From the NCBI GenBank assembly GCA_030374805.1, contig JARGSG010000194.1:186001-250000 (forward strand): a DNA stretch of 64,000 nt, given 5' to 3'. Under the pieces are notes generated by a model. The model ran no database searches and was not told where the DNA came from. It was given only the letters and a program-made list of their open reading frames with translations. Made by a program: the position numbers and the translations under genes. Each line of letters begins with the position of its first letter. Position 1 is the stretch's first letter. Of this stretch, positions 31,515 through 43,918 are shown piece after piece. This DNA is from Gracilaria gracilis. Its lineage: Eukaryota > Rhodophyta > Florideophyceae > Gracilariales > Gracilariaceae.

Positions 31515-33601
31515 CCGAAATGTTTAATGAGACAAGAAGCTGCGTTGAGCAGATGACCTCATGGGTCACATCAATTGATTGCGGAGAGGGTCCGCATCGA
31601 GATACTGTTCAAAATTGTTGCCGATTCTGCAGAAGAGTGAGGATGATACTCTAGTATACATATTGGTGAATTGTGCTTTGGAGACAGTGACCAGGGGAAG
31701 AAGAGGGCAAACATAGCTGAAACCTCTGTTATTTTAAGATATTAACTCGAGGAAGGGGAAGGTGGAAGCTTGATGAAGAATGGGGCTGTATTTGATGACG
31801 GTATCCTATCCCGATGCTAGTGAAGCATGCTGCCCAAAGCTGAGGAAAAACCAGAATTGCAGTTCATTGCCGATGTGAAAGGTGCGCGACCTTCTGATAG
31901 ACACTTGTTGATGGCGAATTCACAGAGCTGACTAGGTTGCGATCAGCTAGCGAACAGCTATGCTTTGGTTATCAAGGCGTGTTGGAAACTTTTTGCTGGA
32001 TCCTGAGGAACATGTTGAGCACAAACGAGGAAACTGCATTAGTGTAAGCCTGCTGTGGCACATGAAGGAACCATGGGCACTTGAATACCAGAGCAACCGA
32101 AGTACCACAAGAACTTCCAAGTAAAGGGTGGCCTTTTCATTGGTTAGGATTGTCTGCTTCTAGTGTACAGTCCTGAGATGGGTGGTTGTATGACTGACAT
32201 GGAAAACAGATGAAAAGATGTTGAAACGCTGAAGTGCTTATCCCTATTTCAAACGAGTTGTTCGTTTGATAGTGATGCTGGAGCTTTGAATAGTTGTGGT
32301 GCGTCGTTGGCAATTGGGATTATTGTGCTCCACAAGCGATTGTCTCTTTGCATATCTGGAGGTATTATTTTGGTAAGCAGAAGGGTAAGTAAGATAGCGC
32401 AGTTGTTGTGCAGTAACCTAATTGGGTACCTTCAAAAATGATATGGTGATCTCAACCAAACATACTGCTTGTATGGTAGCGTGTTTTGAAGAGATGCAGG
32501 TGTGCGACACCCATATGTTTACAGTGTATGCTTTCGTTTGCTCAGGAGAATTCATGGTGATTATGGACTGAAGAGTGACAGATGGAAGGAAGAGGGAATG
32601 TTATGCATAGCGAGCTTTTACTGAGATGGAAGCATGAACGATGATACAGAATTGCGCACTTGCCAGGACATTTGAAAGCATGATAGGATAGAAACAGACC
32701 AGGAACACCTACAAGTGTATTACTGCGACCGACACATTTAGAACAAAGCCGAACGTAAGCTGTGGCTGAAGGCTGCGCTTCCAACGACGTGACTATGAGG
32801 CTCTACTGTGGATTCAAAGACCAGCTGGAACGCTGCCTCACGTTGTTCATTTAGGTAGCCGTGGCGGGGGAAGGCGGGCGTGCTTGTGCGGCCGCGTAGC
32901 AGGAAAGTGACAAAGAGGCAAAACCGCCATCGCTGATGAGGGAGGATCATGGTTTCGCACGGTGTAGCAGCATGAACGTCCAGGGAGAGGCAAGTGCATG
33001 GCTGTGGCATGTGCTTTAAACGCGGTAGCATGAGTCGACAATTTGTAAACAATCGCATTTGCGTCATCCATCAAACTGACAGTTTGATCGCGGCGAAGGG
33101 GGCGCGGTGCTAACTGTGCTGCACTGCTGGAGTGCTCTGGAGAACGTGGACATGGTCGTTAGCGTGTTCACGTGTACCTGGTGTACAGCGACGCATACGG
33201 TACCCGCGTGGACAACCTCGTCCCCGTGTGACAGTGTGAGAGGTGTCGAGCAGCCGTCAGACTAGATTCTCGAGGAACGAAGGCCCGTTCCATGACTTTA
33301 TTTACGAGTTAACGTAGTGCCCCAATGGTGGGATATGATCACTTTGCAGAACGCAACGTAAAAGATTTACTGTAGCTTGACCGATCTCTGTCGGTTTGCG
33401 TTTTTCTTTCACCCAGATCGCAGACCAGGCAGAGACATAGCTCGGCAAGAAAGACCAAAGGAAGCATACAAAGCAATGCTCAGCTGAATAACATAGAAGA
33501 TCCTATAACACAGACCATAAAATCGCACATATGCTCTAACCTGAGATGAAATATTTTTTTGCCACAGACGTTTTATCCAATAAACATCGTTTTATTGTCT
33601 T

Positions 33602-34360
33602 CTAACATCCAATTACAGCTGTTAATGAACTCCGCATGCCCGGATCCAAAATCGATTCCATTTCAACTTGCGCCAGTGGTCTGCCAAATGAGCCGTAGTT
33701 CGCATCCGGCGCTGTTGTCGCCGCGTTGCCCGAGATCGACTCAACTGATCTGCGCATCGAAGTGAGCATAGACGTTAGTTCTTGCAGACGCCTTACGTCG
33801 GCAGCAGTTTCAAACGCCACCTCTTAAACACGCTTTTTGTTGACAACAGCGTTTTGCCTACGATTGCGTTGCCCCAATACCAAAACCACCGCATCATTTG
33901 TCAAATTGGCTCCGTGTTCTGCGTTCACAGCGGTCTGCATCAGGCTTTTCTGTAATGCAACGGCAGAGGCAAAAAGGCACCCACGAAGACGTCTGAAATC
34001 TTCTTCCGTAGGAGGGTAGTCAGCAGACAGAGCCTCTCTGGCAAGGATACGACGAAGTCCGGTGTAAGAGGAGGCCCAGCCGTCACGACGGGCGTGTAAA
34101 GTTGAGCAAAGATCGGTGTGGGCAACACGTGTGTGAGTGAATGGGCCCTCGAGAGAGGCACGAGTCCACGGAAGTAGAGGAAAGAGAAAAGTAATGTGCG
34201 AGAACGGGGGATGGGAAAAAGGAAATGGAGAAAAGGGCAAAAAAGCTACGGTAAACACTGGTGTTATCCTTGTACAGGGTTGAACGCGACACAAGCGGAA
34301 AACACTCCCACGAATGGGTCCTGTTAGTTGAAGCAGGGAGGATACACCACCCGTAAGCAA
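33602..34360 (-). pseudogene. possible hypothetical protein remnant, one in-frame stop
   Basis: A minus-strand frame of about 250 codons is interrupted by a single TAA near 33822, after KKRV. The part after about residue 85 looks protein-like: helical, with YPPTEEDFRRLRGCLFASAV and, beyond the stop, AADVRRLQELTSMLTSMRRS. The upstream part is Pro/Phe-rich and may be non-coding. There is no ATG at the left boundary, so this may be an exon, a decayed gene or chance. I do not recognise it. Confidence 0.3.
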
Positions 34361-34759
34361 TGGAGCCTCTCTCCTGGAAAGAATCGATGACCGCCGAAGG
34401 CGAAGAAGTATAGAGCCAACCCTGGTTGGGGAAGTTTACTTAGTGGCGATGGCCAAGTGACGAGCAACTATATAGTATAGTAATCTCCCTGCAACTAGGC
34501 AAAAGTATTAAATAAATATCTAGATTACCAGCAATGCTGTGCCAACCATCCGTTGCAAGAGCACCACACGTATCTTATTCACACCCATATTGGGGCTGCG
34601 GCGCGAGTGCACGTGTGCACCGTGCACACTATTCAGACCGCATTGCGGCACACAACCCGTGTGTAGCTGCAGTAACGATCAGCACGCGCAAGCGGAAAAA
34701 ACGACAAAGTCGGTGAAATATCTCTTGTAGGGCGTTGCACTACATCTTCTACAACTCCT
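34361..34759. other. no supported feature
   Basis: Short alternating purine/pyrimidine and GTGTGCACC-like stretches, with no coding frame I can support. It should include the 3' flank of the pogo-like gene, because that gene's stop codon is at 34760-34762 on the minus strand. Confidence 0.5.
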
Positions 34760-34910
34760 TCACGAAAGAAAAAACCGTTTTGTTATATGGTATAATGCCA
34801 TCACAATATCAAGCTTAGATTCGTTTCCATCATCACCCGCAAACAACCACTCTAAGGGCTGTACCGATTCCTTCGCTTTCTCATTAATTAACGTGCCTGT
34901 GTTACGGAAT
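34760..34910 (-). pseudogene. pogo-like transposase, C-terminal piece split off by inversion
   Basis: On the minus strand, immediately left of the element 2 LTR, the frame reads FRNTGTLINEKAKESV and on to a TGA at 34762-34760, about 50 codons. It continues, without a gap, the pogo-like frame that stops at 47783 on the plus strand (MTNIQSG followed by the shared 5-bp target). The phrase GFRNTGTL matches the usual end of pogo/DDE_1 domains. This piece therefore belongs to the same gene as 46913-47783. Confidence 0.82.
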
Positions 34911-35907
34911 TGTGGAGCAATGGAAATCCGATGTCGTCACAATGAAGGTTCTCATAATGCAGCTCTATCCATGGAGTCCTGATGTGTCAGACTATGAATA
35001 TGGACTCCGTTTCAGGTGAAATTGGACATATTGTTGGGGCGTACCTTGTTAGGGTAATCGGGGATAGAATCTATGAAATAGGTGTACAGTAGGGCCTTGT
35101 GGCATATTTGTCCAAATATTTTGGCGTCACACCCGCTGGGTAGATACTTGGCACCCTGACACTGGGTTGTCCACGTGTAGAGCTCCCGTGGGAGTGCGGA
35201 GCCTTAGATACAGTAGATATTATATATGCTCGGGCGATCTCGCCCTGGAGCCACTAAGTAAAACTAACCTCAGTCGTATCTTCTTCCTAAAGTACGTGGT
35301 CTTCATCCCGAAAGCTGGGCTATGGTTGCTACTGCCTACGTAGGTTCACGACTCCTCTAAGGAGAGTAATCACGACTAAGCTCGGTACAATCACCCCTCA
35401 GGGTCCCTGAGGAAGTTCTTTACTACCAGTTTCTGGCTTGTTTCGCCAATTACCCCAGTATCAGGTTGTATTTGTTGTCGTTCACCGAGGTACCGGATCG
35501 TTGTTCAGTTCATCGTTTCCCTGGTGCAAGTCTCGCTTCCGCCTTTGTATAGAGTTATATTTGGACACACGTGTGTGTGTGTCTCGTTCCGCTATCGGCC
35601 CTGTCCACGCCGTTGGCACGGGCCGGAGCTTCGCTCGCGTGGTTCTCCGTAGGAGCACTACACCGTCTTACGGCACCGATTGTTCCACTTCTGGATTCGT
35701 TCTTTCTTGATCCATCGCCGGTTATTCCTCTATAGGCCCACGCTCTTCATTACCTCTGCAGGTTATTCCAGTACCATCTCCGGTTTACACCCGGCTGCCA
35801 CGTGGCACGCGCACGGGCAGAGGGCTCTACTTTTGAGTTTGCCTTTTTGTGGGGGCAGGACTCGGACACCCTGGTGGACACGTACCCTTTTTGGGGTTTT
35901 CTCTACA
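34911..35907 (+). repeat. 5' LTR of element 2
   Basis: 997 bp, TGTGGAGCAA to CTCTACA. It contains TATATAT at 35221-35227 as the probable TATA box and the inverted repeat CCTCAGGGTCCCTGAGG near 35396. It groups with the LTR at 47784-48778 by shared variants. Confidence 0.93.
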
Positions 35908-35910
35908 TTC

Positions 35911-35928
35911 TGGTCTCCCGACTTAGAA
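35911..35928 (+). other. primer-binding site of element 2
   Basis: TGGTCTCCCGACTTAGAA begins three bases after the LTR. The identical 18-mer is used by the otherwise different element 4 (59748-59765). It begins TGG, as expected for pairing with a tRNA CCA end. The tRNA is not identified. Confidence 0.85.
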
Positions 35929-36054
35929 GTGTCCAGTGGACTAGAGCCTGGAAAGGAAGTTTAATTGAAGTCGTACTCATAAGAGTTCAAAACTAGAAGT
36001 TTGTTGTTCTTTTTGAACTTAGTTTCCTTGCTTGGGTTTCTTTCTTTCACTGGA

Positions 36055-38164
36055 ATGGGATCCGGAGAACGGCCAAGTCCGTCCAAGGCCCGTTCTGTCG
36101 GTTCTGGTTTACCCCCGCAAACGCGGTCAGTTCCTGAACCGCTACCGGTGAAGGAGAAGAAATCCGGGAGCCGGAAACAACCGTCGAAGACGTCTGATGC
36201 CCCACTGGCCGGGCACACTTCCATTACTCTGGAAGGATTCTTATCCGCTGCTGCGGCAAGTGACGCAGTATTATCCGAATTGGATACTCAAGTTTGCATG
36301 CTTGAGGCCCAGAGCGCGGTAAGAGCTAGCTCTCAAGCTGCACTCAAAAATGAAGTCGAATCGCTTCGCGAGGAAGTGAAAGACGCTCAAATGAGAGATG
36401 TTTCGGGAGAAATCCAGCTCCTGAGACAGGAAATGAACTCAATTCTGGAGTGCTTTGGTTCCCCACAGGGTTTCATGGATGCCTATCATCGGACAATAGA
36501 TGAGTTCCGTGCCACAACGGATCGAATTCACGCTCGTCTGGGTACCCTCGAAGCCATTATTAGGATGGGTGAAGAAGTAGAAGTCTCCCCACGGGAAAAG
36601 TCCGTTTCGAAAGATTTCGTTCATCATTCTGATAAGAAGAGCCATCGCAAGCCCTCAAAAGAGTTTCGCCACCACGTGGATTTGTCTCAATGTGACTCTG
36701 ACTCTGACAGCTCGGACAGCTGGTAATCGTCGTCGTCGTCATCGTCCGTTGCCTCGGAAGGTAGTCGTAGTCGACATTCTCGATCGTCCCGTTCAAGTGC
36801 CACGCTTACCTCTCAAGGTGCAATTCGTACCCGGGAGAAGGGGGCTAAGTGTCCTGGTCTTAAGGAGTTGAAGCCTACAAATCCGCTTTATCGGAAGTTG
36901 GTATCGTACCGTTACTATCGGTTACAGAAGTCCGAAGGGAAGAGAACCTCTAGAAGTACCGAAAAGGTGAGGGCCCACATGCGTAAGCTCAGCTTGACAC
37001 TCAAGAATCGCGAGTTTACAGGGGAAGACCCTATCAGGGTGCTGAATTTCTTCTCTAGGTTCGTTCATGAAGCCGATATTCTTGGAATGACGGAGGGACA
37101 GACATATGTTTCCCTCCCCTACTACCTGAAAGGTCAGGCTGAAGACCAGTTTAATTCCATCCTTGGATCGTCTAGAGCCTCCGAAGGCGGCGTTACTTGT
37201 TGGCCCGAAGCGGTTCATTACCTGTTTAGGTCATACGCTACTAGTCATACCATTCAACAGGCTACGTCGGCTCTTAGGGAACTGAAGCAACGTCCGGAAG
37301 GAACAGAAACGGCTTATTCAACGCGCCTGAATAAGGCTTTCCACCGCTCTGGTAATGTTCATCCTTCACAGGAGAGATGTGCGATGTTTGTCGATGGGAG
37401 AAATCCGGCGATTCGGGCACTGGTAGCCCGTTATCGGGAGGAGAATCGGAAGATAACCTATTTGGAATTGGTACAGTACGCCCAGGCTGAAGAGGATACG
37501 CTCCGAGCTCGGCTTCCCTCCAAATCGAAGCCTCATAAGGTATTGTTTGCCAACAATTCTGACTCTTCTCTGGCCCTTTCATATGGGAATGAAGCCACTA
37601 TGGACATGAATAATGTGCACCTCATAGGTAGTAATCCGAGTTCTATCGGCAATTCAATGGTTACCTCGGAATTGCCGTCAACCACGGTGCCGTCTACGGA
37701 GTGCGATCCGGCCCTGTATGCTCAGAACCGCCGAGTTCCGGCAGCACCGATATTCTATGGAGGTCGCATGATGAGGAAAACTCGCCCAGGATGGAGGGAT
37801 AGCACCCAGCAGGGTCGCGTTATAGCGCGTCCCACCGATGGTTCAACCGCAGTGATCTGCTACGAATGTTATGAATTTGGTCATATCTCACCGCAGTGCA
37901 CGGTCCCGGCACGGAATAGGCTAAAGATCGTCCACTCAGTTCGAGTCTCTGACGCCCGAAGAACAGGTACGGCTCCCCAGAACATCCTATGAAGGCGCTA
38001 AGCATTCGTTGGCCCTTCAGGGAGCTGCTGGAACCATGCATGGTAACCCTGCCTTCGCGCAGAATAACCTTTAGGCTCCGCGTCGCGAACCGGTAAACGG
38101 GAATCAGGTAGTTCCCGCGGAGGGAAATCGCCCGCATCAGGTAGTTCCATCTCCGAAAAACTAA
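36055..38164 (+). pseudogene. gag: Gag of element 2, one stop and one frameshift
   Basis: Homologous to the intact Gag at 2406-4508 throughout. It starts at ATG 36055 (MGSGERPSPSK). A TAA at 36724-36726 follows SDSW in the Ser/Asp-rich linker. One extra C near 37932, just after the zinc knuckle CYECYEFGHISPQC, shifts the frame. The stop codon TAA at 38162-38164 is kept in the frame of the intact gene. The capsid-like region and knuckle are otherwise well preserved. Confidence 0.9.
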
Positions 38165-38220
38165 GTATGGGAGTCTCCCCGACGGGAGGGGCGTCTTCCA
38201 AGTCGAAGGAGAAGACGCCC
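38155..38220 (+). promoter_or_regulatory. candidate -1 frameshift signal, gag-pol junction of element 2
   Basis: Heptamer G_AAA_AAC (38155-38161) next to the Gag TAA. Hairpin 1 has arms 38175-38179 and 38184-38188. Hairpin 2 has arms GGGCGTCTTC (38189-38198) and GAAGACGCCC (38211-38220). Pol is in the -1 frame. An ATG at 38167 gives an alternative reinitiation route, but it is absent in elements 1 and 4. Confidence 0.6.
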
Positions 38221-41200
38221 GAGGCGCCTCCCCTTCGCTCCCTGACTGTTACGATCCTATCAAGGAAAATGGCAGCCACCGACGTAGATTCGGAACACTT
38301 TTGTGTTCTTTGTCGACCGTGGATACGGGCCCGTAATCCCCGTCTCCCGGATAGAATCCTGGTCGTGGCCAAGCGGAACTATAAAGTTTACGCAGATCTC
38401 GGCCTTTCAGAAAATTTTATGATTCGTCAGTTGTCGGTCCTAGAAACAGGCGCTGCTCCTAACCTTATTCACAGGAAACTGATACCGCCTGCTCTTCAGG
38501 AACGTGTTCGTTACGGTCCATCAATGGATATTTCGGATGCCAACAACAATCCGATTAGTACGGCTGGTTACATTTCGCTCCTGGTAAGATTAGGAAGGCA
38601 CCTCGTGAAGGTAGATTTCGTCGTTTGCGATTCGCTAGCCACACCAGTTATACTGGGTTGTGATTTCTGTGACAGGTTTGTGGAAAATATACGTCCTCGG
38701 AAGCGTACCATAGAAATGGAAGACAGTTCAATAATTCCGATTGTTCGGAGACCTCTGCGTGCCGCTACGCGGAAACAAGTACCGCTTCCAGTTGCACATC
38801 AGCCTACCAAAGGCACAGTAGCATCAACGAAGTTGCACGTGCTCGAATCGGTGCACCTTCCGCCGGAGTCCCAGGTGTGGATTGAAGTCGTCACCAAACA
38901 GTTTGGTCTACACACAGTGCAGCCGTCACCGGCACTATACGAAGAGCGCCAGATCGCTTTGGCTCATGGAGTCGTAACGATTCAACCGGATGCAGCCTTT
39001 AAGGTCCTCGTCGCCAATCTTGGCAAAACCAAACAATGCTTAAAAAAGAACCAAGTAATTGGCACGGTACTACCGCATCCCGCTGCAGTGATACTCACGA
39101 AGATTCCGATTGGAACCGTGCTCGGTGTATCTGACCCTAAGTAGGGGGAGGAGGCCGCCGAATTCGCCGAATTACGAAATGAGTCGCTTGAAGCCGATAC
39201 GGATGATACCCAGAAGAACTCGAATTCAGACACCCCAGCACCTTTAGAGGTTAATCCATTGCCACCTGGCACTGAACAGACGAACCCTGGTGAGGAGTTA
39301 ATGAAGCTTAATTTGGAGCACGTACCGGAGTCCCATCGGGAGACGCTACGCGATATGCTTCGCGAGTTTACGCTCCTGTGGGATGGTACTCTCGGAACAA
39401 TTGGAGTCACAGAGCATTGCATCGATCTACTTCCGAACACTCGGCCCATTGCGCAACACCCTTACAGGGCAGGACCGAAGGCCCGAGAAGAGGAGAAATC
39501 TCAAGTCGAGAAGATGCTTCGAGCCGGCGGTATTGAGACCGCTCAATCCCCTTGGGCGTCACCAGTTGTTTTGGTGCCGAAGCCGGATGGATCATGGAGA
39601 TTTTGTATCGATTACCGAAAGTTAAATGCGGTTACAGTGAAAGACGTATGCCTGATTCTCCGTATGGACGAATATATCGATTCTCTAGGGAGCGCAAAAG
39701 TGTTTACCACTTTAGATGCCAATTGGGGATACTAGCAAGTGCCCATAAGGGAAGAAGATAAGGATAAGACGGCCTTCGTGTGCCATCAAGGCCTGTATGG
39801 TTTTCGGAGAATGCCCTTTGGGTTAACGAACGCCCCCGCAACGTTTCAGCGAGCGGTTGATATCCTCCTGGCTAGGTTCAAGTATACCACCCGTTTGGTA
39901 TACCTCGACGACATCGTCGTCTTTTCCAATAACATGGAGGAACATCTCACCCATGTACGAAAAATTATGACCGTTTTACGGGACGCAGGGATTACCTTGA
40001 AGCTTAAGAAGTGCGAGTTTTTCACCGAATCGGTTAAGTATCTTGGGCATATTATTCGCCCAGGAAAGCTCTCAATTGACGAGGTGCGGGTAAAATTCTT
40101 GAAAAAGGCGAACCACCCAAGAACTCAAACTGAGCTTCGATTCTTCTCAGGCCCGTGTAACGTTTACCGTCGTTTCGTGCCGAACTTTTCGGATATCGCT
40201 TCGCCGTTGAACAAACTCCTGATGAAAGGAAGACCAGTGGAATTGGAGCCCTTTGGCGATGCGGAAGCCTCCGCATTTGCAGCACTAATTGAAGCTCTAA
40301 CGTCGCCACGAGTCTTGGCCCTGCCGAAACCCGGCTTACCCTACGAGGTTGAAACTGATGCGAGTGCGAACCAAGTTGGTTGTGCGTTGTTCTAGGTGAA
40401 AGAGTCTGGCAAACGTCACCCTATTGGGTATTGGTCGAGATCACTGAATGTGCACGAACGGAATTACTCCGTTTCGGAAAAGGAATGCCTTGCCGTCGTA
40501 TGGGCCCTCTCAACGTTGAGACCATACTTGATGGGAACCCACTTTCGGGTACACAAGGACCATTCTTGCCTACGCTGGATCATGGAAATTACCGAACCGT
40601 CGGGACGACTGATGAGATGGAGACTCCGACTCTCGGAATTTGACTTTTAAGTAGTGTACAAGAAAGGCTCCTTGAACTTGCAGGCAGACGCTCTATCCCG
40701 TTTGGGCAATGCAGCAGAAGCGGAACCCACCGAAGACACGGAAGAGATACCATGCTTCATGGTTGGTGACCTCGATGAGGAGAAGACAGAAATCCTATCG
40801 GATGATGTGTGTGACGATATTCTCGCCACACAGACTGTAGAACCGGATACCGGGTCATTTGTACCGATTTCGCCCGAGGAGATGATACGGGAACAGTAGA
40901 TGGACCCCTTTTGTATACAGGTTAGGGCCCGTCTGAACGGTGGGTATAAAATACCTTTCCAGGTGTATGACCAAGGCTACTTGGTGCGAACGGTTGAAAC
41001 CAACCTACAAATGGTGGTACCTCACTCCTTACAGAGTCGCGTACTACACTTGTCTCACTATGTGAAGTTGGGAGCCCACCCGGGAGGAAGGAAGCTTTAT
41101 CTCACCTTAAGAAGGGACTTTTATTGGCCCGCAATGGCAATGGCGTTCGACTGTTACGCAGTCCGCCGCTCCTGTCAGGCTTGTGCAAAGAATGAAGTCA

Positions 41201-42663
41201 AATTAAGAAATTACTCGAAGGAGTTAACGTTGTTTCCCGCACGGGCACCGCTGGAGTTCGTCGCCATTGATATTCTTGGAGAATTGATTAAGACCTCTCG
41301 AGGGAACTGGTACCTACTGGTTATCACCGACAGGTTCTCTAAATTGGTTAGAACAGTGCCGCTCAAACGGATAACAGCAGCCGCTGTGGCTCAAGCGTTT
41401 GTTACCCACTGGGTCTTTGTGTATGGCCCACCGGTACAGTTACTTTCCAATAACGGCTCTCATTTCATCTCGAAGTTCTTTCAATATGTGTGTAGGATCC
41501 TGGATATTAGGAATTTATTCACTACGACTTACCATCCGCAAGCGAACGGACAAGTAGAGAGATTTAATCGAACCATCCTTAATGCTTTGAGATCCTATGT
41601 GGCAGATCATCCCAAGACGTGGGATCAGTTCACGGGCGCTATCACGTATGCGTACAGCACCCAGGTTCATCGGGTAACGGGACTTTCACCATTTGAGATG
41701 GTACTGTCGAGGAGACCACCTCCTCTAGCCATCGAGGCGCAGTCAACTCTTGATACGTTCCCGTCACCGGGCTTGTACCGCGATGCGTGGAAGAAATGGC
41801 TCACCAAGCTGGTACCTGCAGCACGTGCTTCTATGGACAGGGCTCACCTCGCCTACAAGCGCAACTTTGATAGCCGAATTCGGAGACCGTTGCCTAACTT
41901 ACATGTAGGAGATTATGTGTTCCTTCGTAAAAAGTATTACAACCCGGAGAACGAACGCCGCCACAAGTTAGCGCCGATTGCGGATGGACCCTACAAGCTT
42001 AATTCCATGTCTGGAGACACCGTCGTGCTGGAAATCAATAACCAACACGAACAGATATCACGCGATCGCGTCTACAGGGCACCGAGCCCACTCCAAGAAT
42101 TGGTAACGCTACCGCAAACCGGAACTGGAGTACCTGCAACACAGGAAGGAACGGAATCAAACGGAGACAGTGCGAACTGCCCGTCGATTCTCCCGCACCA
42201 GGAAAGGGGTTTATCGGACCTACTTGAGGTATCAGAGCTGGTTAAGGATAGCCCACCCACTCGAGCTACGCCTACGCACTCAACTCGAGTTCAAACCCCG
42301 GCTACTGTAATATCAGCTGCCGTATCGCACCCAAAGGAGGAGGAGAACTCACGTAATCGAGCTCAGTCTGCTCCGGCATCTGCTGGATTGGCTACCGTGC
42401 TTGAGCTCTCAAAGACATAGGAGCCCGGATCGGGAATATCGCCGCTAACGCACACGCGTCTGGGCTTCTCGGTCGAGGCGAATGTCAGTAATGAAGATGA
42501 AGTTACCCTTGCGGGTAAAACCACTGTTGGTGATGAGAACCCTCGTGGGCAGGCGTCCAAGTCGTTGGCTACTTCTACGCCTCGCTTGAAAGAGACGCAG
42601 AAGGCAAGACGCACCGAAAAGACGGTGTCCGCCGACTCGTCAATGGGTCAGCGCAGCGATTAG
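38161..42663 (+). pseudogene. pol: Pol of element 2: protease, RT, RNase H, integrase; six in-frame stops
   Basis: One continuous frame with stops at 39142, 39733, 40393, 40648, 40897 and 42418, and no indel. Protease active site reads LETGA instead of DTGA (Asp to Glu). RT has FGLTNAPATFQ and YLDDIVVFS. RNase H has ETDAS and a later SEKECLAVVWAL. Integrase has the HHCC finger (GAHPGGRK ... SCQACAK), the first Asp in VAIDILGEL, the second position as Asn in LSNNGSHF, and the Glu in GQVERFNR. A GPY/F-type segment (IADGPYK) and a Ser/Pro/Thr-rich tail follow. The final stop at 42661-42663 is shared with element 3. Confidence 0.9.
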
Positions 42664-43290
42664 CCCCATGGGAAGTGCCCACAGTAGGTGTGGGGAAGCG
42701 GAGGAGTTTTGTGGATAAGGTCGTAGAGCCTGGTTCAGAAAAGGGAGTTTATGAAAAGCATCAGAGAAGCCCTCTCAGGAGCATCTTGTGGCGCAGAAGC
42801 CTTCAGTAGGACAGCGCCGTGCATGGGAGATTCCCTCTCAGGGTGCAACGCCACCGGATTGGCTAGCACTCTGCCACGTGGAGTAGTGCAACATGTTTCG
42901 ATTGGTCGGCACTCGCCAAGTGCGCGCGCAGGCGACGCAATACAGCGCCATGGCCCGGCCAATCTGCCACCCTGCACAGGGAGTGAGCAACGCAGTATCT
43001 TCGTAGCAACGGTTCACCCGCGTCGAGAAGCAACTTCGCCTGGATCAGAAACGTCGTCGTTTGTTTAAGTTGATGCCCGCTGGAAAAGCAGTTAGATCAC
43101 CGGACTCCGGAAGTGAATAGCTTTCACCAGAAGCCACTTTCGTGGAGATTGGCAGCCGAAAACGGAAGTTAGCCATTCCCCGTCGTGATGGTTAGCGCTC
43201 TCGTCAACAAGACACCCCCACCTCACCGAAGCCGAAAACCCGTTGTTACTTGCGTGTACCCGCTCGGGTTACGTAGAGAAGCAAAGCTCA
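42664..43290. other. spacer between Pol and chromodomain ORF of element 2
   Basis: Homologous to 51403-52007 in element 3. No frame is open in both copies across the whole stretch, although fragments such as FRLVGTRQVRA are open in each. It may be a leader or an intron for the chromodomain ORF. I saw no decisive splice signals. Confidence 0.5.
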
Positions 43291-43539
43291 ATGTCGGGAA
43301 CAACCAAAGGACCCGAAGACGTCGGGTTGTAACCACAGGATTTCGTGGTCGATCGTATCGTGAAGCACGATGTTGCCCAGGACCGGAAAGTAATCTATCG
43401 CGTCCGTTGGTACGGCTATCCCCCAGAGCAGGACACTTGGGAGCCAATTGAGCACCTTCCGAGGTCCAGGATTATCGCTTATCACCGAAGAACCCGGTCC
43501 GCACTACCCCCAACTCTGGATAACGCCCAAGTGGGATAG
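43291..43539 (+). pseudogene. chromodomain ORF of element 2, one early stop
   Basis: Counterpart of the intact 82-residue ORF at 51154-51402. It starts at ATG 43291 (MSGTTKG), has TAA at 43330-43332 where the sister copy has TAC, then continues VVDRIVKHDVAQ and YRVRWYGYPPEQDTWEPIEHL, a textbook chromodomain with its aromatic residues. Chromodomains at the end of gypsy integrases direct insertion to particular chromatin. Here it is separated from Pol by a stop and about 630 bp. Confidence 0.85.
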
Positions 43540-43918
43540 AACTGTCACCGAAATGGGGTAAATATGGTGTGCCGCTACGCGGTAGGTTGCGAGGAGCTCT
43601 GGGAAGAGAAGAGAAGACCCCCACAAGGTTGGTCTTAAGTACAGTATGAACAAAGAAAGAACGCACCGAATTGTCGGTTCATCGCCGTATAACGGAACTA
43701 AGAAGTAAGAAGTCATGAAGTATCTAGAAAGATGTCGCCACGAATGGAAATGAGGTGCATCCTGGTTAGGAAATGAAAAAGGAAGAGGAAGGAAGTATGA
43801 AAGAAGATCGAATACGAGAAAGGTTCTACAGGAGGAGAGAATTAATGCCAAGCTGTGGCCTAATTGGTTTATCGTATCTGAGCGACAGAACTACACGCCC
43901 TCAGGCACACTGCCCAGA

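Larger units (their letters stand above)
30790..33290. repeat. segmental duplication unit C (left part only)
   Basis: Begins with the same boundary sequence as unit A (GTCTAGACAAAAC) and matches the secreted gene, promoter and spacer of A and B up to about 33260. The part that held the ankyrin gene is absent. No gene other than secreted copy 4 is supported. Confidence 0.83.

Noticed and set aside
38161-42663. A variant genetic code in which TAG encodes Gln
   Set aside because: TAG replaces Gln, Trp, Lys/Glu and Tyr codons in different copies, and the intact host-type genes here end normally, so simple decay explains it.
42751-43068. 105-codon plus frame between Pol and the chromodomain of element 2
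   Set aside because: The same frame is not open in element 3, and a different frame is open there.
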